This document shows positions 18,115 through 25,708 of a stretch of DNA of 64,000 nt, piece by piece (within the stretch, counting starts at the first letter, position 1; each line of letters opens with the position of its first letter). Source of the stretch: Flavobacteriaceae bacterium PS02338 (GTDB lineage Bacteria > Bacteroidota > Bacteroidia > Sphingobacteriales > Sphingobacteriaceae); NCBI GenBank assembly GCA_029959615.1, contig JASCOD010000002.1:124001-188000 (forward strand), in the 5' to 3' direction. The notes under the pieces were generated by a model. The model saw only the letters and a list, made by a program, of their open reading frames with translations, was not told the origin of the DNA and did not search any database. Position numbers and translations under genes: made by a program.

Positions 18115-19692
18115 ATGAAAAGAAATATAAAAAACATTATAGCTATCTCTTTAACATCGCTTGTATTGGTTACGGGATGTAAGGAGAGTGTTTTAGAAGA
18201 AATTACAGAGGTCAAATTAGATAGAGCTTTTTCGATTACTGGGTTAAGTACCTTAGTTGTAAATAAAGTAAATGTAAGGGTAACTTGGCTTAAAGTAACT
18301 GGTGCCTCGTCTTACACCATCGAAATTTTTGATAATGCTGCTTTTTCAGGTACCGCATTTAAAACTGTATCTAACATTTCTAAAGATCTAACGGAATACA
18401 CTGTATCTGGACTAGGTGGTAATACAGAGTATTTTATAAGGGTTAAAACAATAAGTGCGGATGGTTCAGCCGACTCTAAATGGGTAACTGGTAAATTTAA
18501 AACAGACCCTGAACAAATATTGAATGCTATAAACATTGGGGATATTACTGCTAATTCAGTAAAGGTTACTTGGCCAACAAACTCAGAAGCGACTAGGTTG
18601 GTGTTTTCTCCTGGAAATATCGTACATAATTTAACACCAGCAGAAATAGCAGCTGGTGCGGCTACTACTAGCGGTTTAAATGCAGAAACCTTATATACAG
18701 TAGATATTTTTAATAATACAGTTAAAAGAGGAACTACCACCTTTACAACTTCGGTAGATGTAAGTGCTTTCACTCAAGTAACGTCTGATGTGGAATTATT
18801 AGCTGCGCTTGCTGCTGCCGGACCAGTTAGAATAGCTCTGCACCCTGGAACCTATACTTTAACCAGTGATATTGTTGCAAACAAAAATATTACTATAATT
18901 GGTACAAGTGCAGTAAACAAACCTATTATTAAAAGAGCAATATTTAAATTGGAAGCGAGTGCTGCCTTAACTCTAAACAACGTTAAATTAGATGGTAATC
19001 AGGAGGCAAGTAATCAACTTTTTGTTTATAATACAATTGATTTAGACAATACCTATGGGGTTCTTTCTCTTTTAAATAGTGAAGTTTACAATTATAATAA
19101 GGGGCTACTTTATATTAACAAAAAAACGTTGGTAGAAGCAATAACCTTTGAAAACAATATTATTCATGATATTCTTTGTTCTGGAGCTGGTTTTATAGAT
19201 ATGAGAACAGGTTTTGCAAAGACTTTTACGATGCGAAATAATACCATTTATAACATTACAGAAGACGGATCGAGAGAATTGTTTCGCATGGATAATACAA
19301 CAAATTTTTCAACTCAAACAGGTAACAGGCTAGTTGTTGAAAATAACACGTTTAACAAAGCTATGGATAGAGCGGCAGGACGTTTCTTCTATGTCAGATT
19401 AGCGAGTATGCAGGTTACTTCCAATAAAAATATCATTGCAAATTCACAAAATTTATATTTTGTTACCTCGACGACAGTATTAGCTTCTACTATATCACAA
19501 CTGTTGAATAACAACTATTATAATGCGCCTAATTTTTACGGAAGTACAACTACAAATGCGTATAATGATAACGTAGCAAATGGTTATACAACAATAAATC
19601 CTAATTTTACTAATGCAACAGCTGGAGATTTTACAGTAAATGACGTTGTAGTAAAAGCTGCTAAAGTAGGCGACTTACGATGGATCAAATAA
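18115..19692 (+). CDS. DUF5123-type lipoprotein: fibronectin III plus beta-helix, probable pectin-binding protein
   Basis: This 525-residue lipoprotein (lipobox LVTGC, Cys ~22) has two fibronectin III-like domains (~35-130 and ~135-220; V.V.WLKVTGASSYTIEI, VSGLGGNTEYFIRV). A right-handed beta-helix-like region starts near residue 225 (ALHPGTYTLTSDIVANKNITIIG, with repeated NNTI/NNII turns). Proteins of this layout (DUF4957/DUF5123) are common beside SusCD pairs of pectin loci, but no catalytic residues can be assigned. It follows susD by 11 bases and is the last gene before a strong terminator. A surface glycan-binding role is inferred; a lyase-like activity cannot be excluded. Confidence 0.82.
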   Translation: MKRNIKNIIAISLTSLVLVTGCKESVLEEITEVKLDRAFSITGLSTLVVNKVNVRVTWLKVTGASSYTIEIFDNAAFSGTAFKTVSNISKDLTEYTVSGLGGNTEYFIRVKTISADGSADSKWVTGKFKTDPEQILNAINIGDITANSVKVTWPTNSEATRLVFSPGNIVHNLTPAEIAAGAATTSGLNAETLYTVDIFNNTVKRGTTTFTTSVDVSAFTQVTSDVELLAALAAAGPVRIALHPGTYTLTSDIVANKNITIIGTSAVNKPIIKRAIFKLEASAALTLNNVKLDGNQEASNQLFVYNTIDLDNTYGVLSLLNSEVYNYNKGLLYINKKTLVEAITFENNIIHDILCSGAGFIDMRTGFAKTFTMRNNTIYNITEDGSRELFRMDNTTNFSTQTGNRLVVENNTFNKAMDRAAGRFFYVRLASMQVTSNKNIIANSQNLYFVTSTTVLASTISQLLNNNYYNAPNFYGSTTTNAYNDNVANGYTTINPNFTNATAGDFTVNDVVVKAAKVGDLRWIK

Positions 19693-19708
19693 TATTAACA
19701 ATAAATTT

Positions 19709-19737
19709 GAAAGGGTGTAAAAACCCTTTCTTTTTTT
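19709..19737 (+). terminator. Strong terminator between susCD unit and enzyme genes
   Basis: GAAAGGGT (19709-19716) and ACCCTTTC (19723-19730) form an 8-bp stem with a six-base loop, followed by seven T residues. It would end or reduce the susCD-DUF5123 transcript before the CE12 esterase. Confidence 0.9.
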
Positions 19738-19751
19738 AACCCTTTTTATTT

Positions 19752-20504
19752 ATGTTTCGTTCATTTTTTCTAGTTTCTTATTTTCTGATTTCACTTCTTT
19801 CTCCTATGATTGAGGATAGAACCACTGTTTTCATTATTGGGGATTCGACTGCTGCTAATAAACTAACTACTGCCTACCCTGAAACGGGTTGGGGTATGCC
19901 ATTTACTTATTTTTTCGACAAAACGGTTGAGGTAAATAACTTGGCAAAAAACGGGCGTAGTACACGTACTTTTTTAAGCGAAGGTTTGTGGGATACAGCT
20001 TTATCGACTATGAAAAAGGGAGATTACGTATTTATACAGTTCGGACATAATGACGAGAGTAAAGAAAAAGTAGATCGTTATACTACGCCAGAGCAATACA
20101 AAGAAAATCTGACCAAATTTGTAAACGAAACAAGAGCAAAACAAGCTATGCCTATCTTGATCACGCCGGTTTCTAGAAGAAAATTTAAGGATGGAAATGC
20201 CAGTGAAACACACAAAGAATATACGCCTTTAGTTAAAGAAATAGCAACAAAGCTAAATGTACCGTTGATAGATTTAGATGAAAAAAGTAGAGAGTTGTAT
20301 CAACAATTTGGTGAAGAAAATTCAAAATTACTTTTCTTACAATTGCAGCCAAATGAGCATCCTAACTATCCGAATGGAAAAGTAGATAATACACATTTTA
20401 GTGAGTTGGGAGCCAGAAGAATTGCTCAAATTGTGCTGCAAGAAGTTAAAGCTTTAAAACTGCCATTAGCAGATAAAATTGTAAAACCAGTGGTTAAAAA
20501 ATAG
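19752..20504 (+). CDS. Rhamnogalacturonan acetylesterase-like SGNH hydrolase (CE12 type)
   Basis: This 250-residue SGNH/GDSL hydrolase has block I IIGDSTAA (nucleophile Ser32), block II NLAKNGRSTRTF, block III FGHND (Gly98-Asp101) and block V DNTHFSELG (Asp212, His215). The GDST form and spacing match rhamnogalacturonan acetylesterases, which remove acetyl groups from pectin backbones so lyases and hydrolases can act. An N-terminal hydrophobic segment (FFLVSYFLISLLSP) indicates export. It opens the enzyme cluster, 60 bases after the susCD unit, and lies four bases before the first CE8 gene. The exact acetylated substrate is inferred from context. Confidence 0.92.
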   Translation: MFRSFFLVSYFLISLLSPMIEDRTTVFIIGDSTAANKLTTAYPETGWGMPFTYFFDKTVEVNNLAKNGRSTRTFLSEGLWDTALSTMKKGDYVFIQFGHNDESKEKVDRYTTPEQYKENLTKFVNETRAKQAMPILITPVSRRKFKDGNASETHKEYTPLVKEIATKLNVPLIDLDEKSRELYQQFGEENSKLLFLQLQPNEHPNYPNGKVDNTHFSELGARRIAQIVLQEVKALKLPLADKIVKPVVKK

Positions 20505-20508
20505 TAGG

Positions 20509-21474
20509 ATGAGATTGTTGAATTGTTTTATTGTTTTACTGTTGAATTGTTTTTTCGCTAAAGCGTCGAACCTCGATACTAAATACGATTTTATAGTAGC
20601 ACAAGACGGTTCTGGAAACTATAAAACAATACAAGAAGCATTTAATGCAGTGCCGGATTTTAGGAAGGTAGCTACAACTATTTTCATTAAAAATGGAACC
20701 TATAAAGAGAAGCTGAACCTTTCTGCATCAAAACAAATGGTAACATTAGTAGGAGAGAGCGTAGAAAAAACTATCCTTACTTATGATGATTATTCGAAGA
20801 AACTGAACATTTTTGGAGAAGAAAAGGGGACTTCGGGCTCATCTAGTTTTTACGTTTACGGCTCGCAATTTACCGCTCACAATATTACGTTTCAAAATAC
20901 AGCTGGACCGATAGGACAAGCCGTTGCACTTTTTGTAGCTGGAGACAAAGCTCGTTTTTTCAATTGCAGGATGTTAGGTTTTCAAGATACACTTTATACT
21001 TACGGTTACGCTAGTCGCCAATATTACTACAAGTGTTACATCGAAGGAACTGTAGATTTTATTTTCGGTTCTTCTACAGCGGTATTCGAAGAATGCGAAA
21101 TTTTTGGTAAAAAAGCGGGTTATTACACGGCAGCTTCTACACCAGATAGTACCAAATACGGTTACGTTTTCATTAACAGTAGAATTCATGGCGATGCGCC
21201 AGAAGCTTCATTTTATTTAGGCAGACCTTGGCGCCCTTTTGCAAAAACAGTGTTTATCAAATGTGATTTAGGTAAACAAGTCAAAATCGAAGGATGGCAC
21301 AACTGGAATAAGCCTGACGCAGAGAAAACAACTTATTACGCAGAATACAAAAGTAGGGGTGTTGGAGCAAATGATGAAAATCGTGCGAAGTGGTCACATC
21401 AATTAACAGATAAAGAAGTGAATGAAAACTTCACACTAGAAAAAATTTTTAACGGTTGGAAACCGACCGAATAA
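20509..21474 (+). CDS. Pectinesterase (CE8), first of a tandem pair
   Basis: This 321-residue exported pectin methylesterase demethylates homogalacturonan to pectate and methanol. It shows DGSGNYKTIQEAFNAVPD, GQAVALFV, FQDTLYT (catalytic-type Asp160), DFIFGSSTAVFEEC (Asp183) and LGRPWRPFAKTVF with the conserved Arg/Trp. The signal peptide is unusual: it has two copies of LLNCF, encoded by a near-tandem repeat of GTTGAATTGTTTT (nt ~20516-20555). It follows the CE12 gene by four bases and is paralogous to the next gene. Confidence 0.95.
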   Translation: MRLLNCFIVLLLNCFFAKASNLDTKYDFIVAQDGSGNYKTIQEAFNAVPDFRKVATTIFIKNGTYKEKLNLSASKQMVTLVGESVEKTILTYDDYSKKLNIFGEEKGTSGSSSFYVYGSQFTAHNITFQNTAGPIGQAVALFVAGDKARFFNCRMLGFQDTLYTYGYASRQYYYKCYIEGTVDFIFGSSTAVFEECEIFGKKAGYYTAASTPDSTKYGYVFINSRIHGDAPEASFYLGRPWRPFAKTVFIKCDLGKQVKIEGWHNWNKPDAEKTTYYAEYKSRGVGANDENRAKWSHQLTDKEVNENFTLEKIFNGWKPTE

Positions 21475-21477
21475 TCT

Positions 21478-21515
21478 GTCACTCAGAGGTACAATCTGCC
21501 CCGAAAATTCGGGAA
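21478..21515. repeat. Short hairpin-forming repeat-like insert between the CE8 genes
   Basis: GTCACTCAGAGGTACAATCTG is a weak relative of the GTCAT...ATCT elements at 34628, 57254 and 57434. It is followed by CCCGAAAATTCGGG, a 6-bp stem with a two-base loop at about 21500-21513. There is no T-run, so it does not look like a terminator. Confidence 0.5.
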
Positions 21516-21528
21516 GAAATCCATTTAA

Positions 21529-22482
21529 ATGAAAAAATTAACTACCCTTTTATTTTTCTTGTTAACTATCGGGCTATCTTTTGCACAAGATTACCCTAAA
21601 GAACTCACTGTTTCACAAGATGAGAGTGGCAATTACAAAACCATCCAAGAAGCGGTAATGGCGGTTCGCGATTACAGCGATGTACTAGTAAATATCTATA
21701 TCAAAAAAGGTGTTTACAAAGAAAAATTAGTTATTCCAGCTCAAAAAATAAGAATTCGGTTAGTTGGCGAAGATAAAGAGAATACTATCATCACTTACGA
21801 TGATTACTCAGGAAAAGGAGCGATCAATACCTACACTTCGCATTCTGTTTTAGTACAAGGAAATGATTTCATTGCCGAAAATCTGACCTTCGAAAACTCC
21901 GCTGGACCGGTTGGTCAAGCAGTAGCTTTACATGTAGCGGCTGATCGCGTAATAATCAAGAACTGTAAAATTATCGGTAATCAGGATACCTTATTTCCAT
22001 CTGCTGATACCAGTAGGCAGTATTATGTAGATTGTTACATCGAAGGAACCACTGATTTCATATTTGGAGCAGCTACTGTAGTTTTCGAACGTTGTCACAT
22101 CCATAGCAAGAAAAACTCTTATATCACTGCAGCTTCTACTACAGAAAATCAGAAATACGGCTTCGTTTTTTTCAACTGTAAGTTAACCGCTGACCCCACA
22201 TTTAAGAAAGTTTACTTGGGCCGTCCATGGCGACCGTTTGCCAAAACGGTGTTCATTGATACCGAAATGGGCGATCATATCTTACCTCAGGGTTGGAGCG
22301 TATGGAATAAGAACGAGAACCACAAACAAACTTATTACGCAGAATATGGCTCTTTTGGACTAGGTTTTTCAAAAGACCAACGGATAGACTGGTCGCATCA
22401 ACTCACTAAAAAAGAATTAAAAAAATATACGCTTGAAAATATTTTTTCCGGCGAAAGAAATTGGTTGCCAAAAGCTAAATAA
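21529..22482 (+). CDS. Pectinesterase (CE8), second of a tandem pair
   Basis: This 317-residue exported enzyme has a standard signal peptide ending SFAQD. Motifs are DESGNYKTIQEAVMAV, GQAVALHVAADR, NQDTLFP (Asp153), DFIFGAATVVFERC (Asp176) and LGRPWRPFAKTVFIDTEM. It is a diverged paralogue of the preceding CE8, so the pair may differ in substrate pattern (methylation degree, chain end) or location. A C-terminal tail (SGERNWLPKAK) is present. The 54-base gap to the first CE8 holds a hairpin repeat, and the next gene begins six bases after the stop. Confidence 0.95.
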   Translation: MKKLTTLLFFLLTIGLSFAQDYPKELTVSQDESGNYKTIQEAVMAVRDYSDVLVNIYIKKGVYKEKLVIPAQKIRIRLVGEDKENTIITYDDYSGKGAINTYTSHSVLVQGNDFIAENLTFENSAGPVGQAVALHVAADRVIIKNCKIIGNQDTLFPSADTSRQYYVDCYIEGTTDFIFGAATVVFERCHIHSKKNSYITAASTTENQKYGFVFFNCKLTADPTFKKVYLGRPWRPFAKTVFIDTEMGDHILPQGWSVWNKNENHKQTYYAEYGSFGLGFSKDQRIDWSHQLTKKELKKYTLENIFSGERNWLPKAK

Positions 22483-22488
22483 ATCAAG

Positions 22489-23964
22489 ATGAATAAAAAA
22501 TCTTTATACCTTCTATTAGGCGCATTTGCCTTGCTAAGCTGCTCTAAAAAAACCGAAACTCCTACCAAAGATACTGGCGGGGGAACTACTACTGGAACAG
22601 ATAAACCTGTTCAAATTCAGGAAACGGCTATTGCTTTTCCTGGTGCCGAAGGTTTTGGGAAAAATGCAACTGGAGGTAGGGGCGGACGAGTGATTAAGGT
22701 AACTAACTTAAATGATTCTGGTTCGGGAAGTTTAAGAGAGGCTCTTACAGCAACTGGTGCTCGTATTGTAGTGTTTGAAGTGTCAGGAAATATCATTCTT
22801 AATAGTAAAATACAAATCAACAATGGTGATGTAACTGTTGCTGGACAAACTGCGCCTGGCGATGGTATTTGCATTCAGAACTACGAAATCAATGTAAATG
22901 CTAATAATGTCGTTATCCGTTATATGCGTTTTCGCATGGGTGATTTAACCAAAAATGAACAGGATGCATTATGGGGTAGATATAAGGAAAATATAGTAAT
23001 AGATCATTGTTCAATGAGTTGGTCTATCGACGAATGTTCATCGTTCTATGCCAATAGAAACTTTACTATGCAGTGGTGTATTCTATCTGAAAGCTTAAAC
23101 AAATCTTTCCATGAAAAAGATGATCACGGTTATGGTGCTATTTGGGGTGGTTCTAGTGCTACTTTCCATCACAATTTGTTAGCACATCACAATAGCCGTA
23201 ATCCGCGGTTTGACGGTGGGTCTCGTTCTGGTACAGGCAACAGTCCTTTCGGTATCGACAAAGTGGACTATCGTAATAATGTAATCTACAACTGGGGTGC
23301 AAATAGCAGTTATGGAGGCGAAAATGGAGAATACAACATGGTAAACAATTACTATAAGGCAGGTCCAGCATCTACTAATAGGAATCGTATTATGCAAATT
23401 TCTATGGAAACCGATAATGTCGCTACCTATTCGCCTGGTTATGGAAAATTCTATGTCGCAGGAAATATTGTAACCAATAGTACCACTGTCACTACGGATA
23501 ATTGGAATGGAGGAGTAAATGCTGGTTCTGGATTGAGTACAGCCAATTTTAACACGGCAAAAATGAGCAATCCATTTACAGCCGAATCTATCACAGTTCA
23601 CACGGCGCAACAAGCTTATGATATGGTGTTGTTGTATGCTGGCGCAAGTTATAAGAGAGATGCTGTGGATACAAGGGTAACCACAGAGGTAAAGAATGGC
23701 ACTAACACTTACGTTGGCTCAAAAACGGGCAAGTTAGGTATCATCGATTCGCAAACCGATGTTGGTGGTTGGCCGAAACTGAACCAAACTGCGATATTAA
23801 AAGATACTGATGGTGATGGAATGCCAGATGAATGGGAACTTGCCAATAAATTAGATCCGAACAAGGCAAATGCTAGCGGTAGAGATTTAAGTTCCGGATA
23901 TGATAATATAGAAGTTTATATCAATAGTTTAATAAAAACGATTACGGAGGCACAGTACAAATAA
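22489..23964 (+). CDS. Pectate lyase, PL1-type lipoprotein
   Basis: This 491-residue lipoprotein (lipobox LLSCSK) has a T/G-rich linker to residue ~40 and then the PL1 parallel beta-helix: FPGAEGFGKNATGGRGG, NDSGSGSLREAL, DVTVAGQTAPGDGICI, NNVVIRYMRFRMGD, IDHCSMSWSIDE and AHHNSRNPRFDG, whose arginine region corresponds to the catalytic/substrate site. PL1 enzymes cleave alpha-1,4-galacturonan by beta-elimination, leaving unsaturated ends for GH105. The C-terminus has a Ca-type loop (DTDGDGMPDEWE). The lipoprotein signal suggests cell-surface anchoring. It is downstream of the CE8 pair in the same direction. Confidence 0.93.
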   Translation: MNKKSLYLLLGAFALLSCSKKTETPTKDTGGGTTTGTDKPVQIQETAIAFPGAEGFGKNATGGRGGRVIKVTNLNDSGSGSLREALTATGARIVVFEVSGNIILNSKIQINNGDVTVAGQTAPGDGICIQNYEINVNANNVVIRYMRFRMGDLTKNEQDALWGRYKENIVIDHCSMSWSIDECSSFYANRNFTMQWCILSESLNKSFHEKDDHGYGAIWGGSSATFHHNLLAHHNSRNPRFDGGSRSGTGNSPFGIDKVDYRNNVIYNWGANSSYGGENGEYNMVNNYYKAGPASTNRNRIMQISMETDNVATYSPGYGKFYVAGNIVTNSTTVTTDNWNGGVNAGSGLSTANFNTAKMSNPFTAESITVHTAQQAYDMVLLYAGASYKRDAVDTRVTTEVKNGTNTYVGSKTGKLGIIDSQTDVGGWPKLNQTAILKDTDGDGMPDEWELANKLDPNKANASGRDLSSGYDNIEVYINSLIKTITEAQYK

Positions 23965-23988
23965 ATTGCCCAATTATATAAACTATAA

Positions 23989-25617
23989 ATGAAGAAAGTA
24001 GTCGCAATTTTATTAGCTATTCTGTCATTAAATGTTGTTCATACTTATGCACAGAAGGAATATGTATCCAAAGTTTGGGTTTCTGATTTAGGAAATGGAA
24101 CTTTTAAAAATCCTGTGCTTGATGCGGATTACTCAGACCCAGACGCAATTAGAGTAGGCGATAAATTTTACATGATTGCATCTAGTTTTGATGCTGTTCC
24201 CGGACTTCCAATATTGGAATCCACTGATTTGGTAAATTGGAGATTAATTGCACACGCTTTAAAAAGACAACCTCCTTTTGAGCATTTCTCAAAAACACAA
24301 CATGGAAATGGCGTTTGGGCTCCAGCAATCCGTTATCACAACAACGAGTTCTATATCTATTATCCAGATCCCGATTTTGGTATCTACCTAATCAAAGCAA
24401 AAAATATTTTAGGTCCTTGGACTAATCCCGTTTTAGTAGAAGGAGGCAAAGGTTTAATAGATCCATGTCCACTTTGGGATGAAGATGGAAAAGTGTATCT
24501 AACTCATGGTTATGCGGGTAGCAGAGCTGGAATAAAGAGTCTGTTGGTGGTGAAAAGAATGAATGCGTCTGGAGATAAAACTATTGAAGAAGGCAAAATT
24601 GTTTTTGATGGTCATGAACAAGATCCAACATTAGAAGGCCCTAAATTTTACAAACGAAACGGCTACTATTATATTTTTGCACCTGCTGGAGGAGTCTCTA
24701 CAGGTTGGCAATTAGTATTGCGTTCTAAAAACGTATATGGACCTTACGAACGTAAAGTGGTAATGGATCAAGGTAAATCACCAATTAACGGTCCGCATCA
24801 AGGTGCTTGGGTAAATACATCAAATGGCGAAGATTGGTTTTTGCACTTTCAAGATAAAGATGCTTATGGAAGAGTTGTGCATTTGCAACCAATGAAATGG
24901 ATCAACAACTGGCCAGTAATTGGAATTGATAAAGATGGAGATGGAATAGGTGAGCCTGTATTAGTGTACAAAAAGCCAACCGTAGCTAAACCAAGTTTGA
25001 CTTTTACGCCAGCTGAGAGCGACGAGTTCAATGGAACAGATTTAGGTTTGCAATGGCAATGGCAGGCAAATCCTGTAGCCACATGGTCATTTCTAAATCC
25101 AAGTAAAGGAAGTTTAAGGTTGTACACTGCTAGAGTTCCAGATAGTGCTAAAAACCTGTGGGATGTACCAAATATCCTAATGCAAAAGTTCCCGACTGAA
25201 GAGTTTATGGCTACTACTAAATTAAGTTTTACCATTAATCCGAAACTAGAGAATGAAAAGGTTGGTTTAACTATTTACGGTTTGAGCTATGCTTATCTAG
25301 CTGTAAAATCTAAAAAAGACGGCCTGTATTTAGTTTATACCGTTTGCAAAAATGCTGATAAAGGCAAAGCTGAAATAGAAAAGCAATTGATTAAATTGGA
25401 TAGTAAAGATATTTACTTGCGGGTTAACGTAAGCAAGGGAGCTAAATGTCAGTTTAGCTATAGTAAAGATGGAATAGCTTTTATCGCAATTGAAGATGTT
25501 TTTGAGGCAACGCCAGGCAAGTGGATTGGAGCCAAAGTAGGTTTATTCGCAGTAAGAGAACAGCAAACCAACGATAGCGGTTACGCAGATTTTGATTGGT
25601 TTAGGGTGGAGAAGTGA
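23989..25617 (+). CDS. Glycoside hydrolase family 43 protein (beta-xylosidase/arabinofuranosidase type)
   Basis: This 542-residue exported enzyme (signal ending TYAQK) has a five-bladed GH43 propeller. The general base Asp50 sits in YSDPDAI, the pKa-modulating Asp158 in LIDPCPLW and the general acid Glu216 in LEGPKF. From ~residue 340 there is a concanavalin-like C-terminal domain of the GH43 beta-xylosidase type (DEFNGTDLGLQWQWQANP). In a pectin locus it probably removes xylose or arabinose decorations, but the specificity cannot be read from sequence. It is the last gene of the first enzyme group, 24 bases after the PL1 gene. Confidence 0.92.
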   Translation: MKKVVAILLAILSLNVVHTYAQKEYVSKVWVSDLGNGTFKNPVLDADYSDPDAIRVGDKFYMIASSFDAVPGLPILESTDLVNWRLIAHALKRQPPFEHFSKTQHGNGVWAPAIRYHNNEFYIYYPDPDFGIYLIKAKNILGPWTNPVLVEGGKGLIDPCPLWDEDGKVYLTHGYAGSRAGIKSLLVVKRMNASGDKTIEEGKIVFDGHEQDPTLEGPKFYKRNGYYYIFAPAGGVSTGWQLVLRSKNVYGPYERKVVMDQGKSPINGPHQGAWVNTSNGEDWFLHFQDKDAYGRVVHLQPMKWINNWPVIGIDKDGDGIGEPVLVYKKPTVAKPSLTFTPAESDEFNGTDLGLQWQWQANPVATWSFLNPSKGSLRLYTARVPDSAKNLWDVPNILMQKFPTEEFMATTKLSFTINPKLENEKVGLTIYGLSYAYLAVKSKKDGLYLVYTVCKNADKGKAEIEKQLIKLDSKDIYLRVNVSKGAKCQFSYSKDGIAFIAIEDVFEATPGKWIGAKVGLFAVREQQTNDSGYADFDWFRVEK

Positions 25618-25708
25618 GCTTCGTAAAAGCATTGTTTCTTAATTGTTTTTCAAGTTAATTTAAATAAATTTATAATTAGATTACTTGATTTACAATTAAC
25701 CGCCTCAG

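Noticed and set aside
18312..18773. Minus-strand 153-residue open frame
   Set aside because: It is antisense to the fibronectin-type part of the DUF5123 lipoprotein, with no recognisable features.
23179..23613. Minus-strand 144-residue open frame rich in Cys and Ile
   Set aside because: It is antisense to the PL1 pectate lyase beta-helix; no coding evidence.
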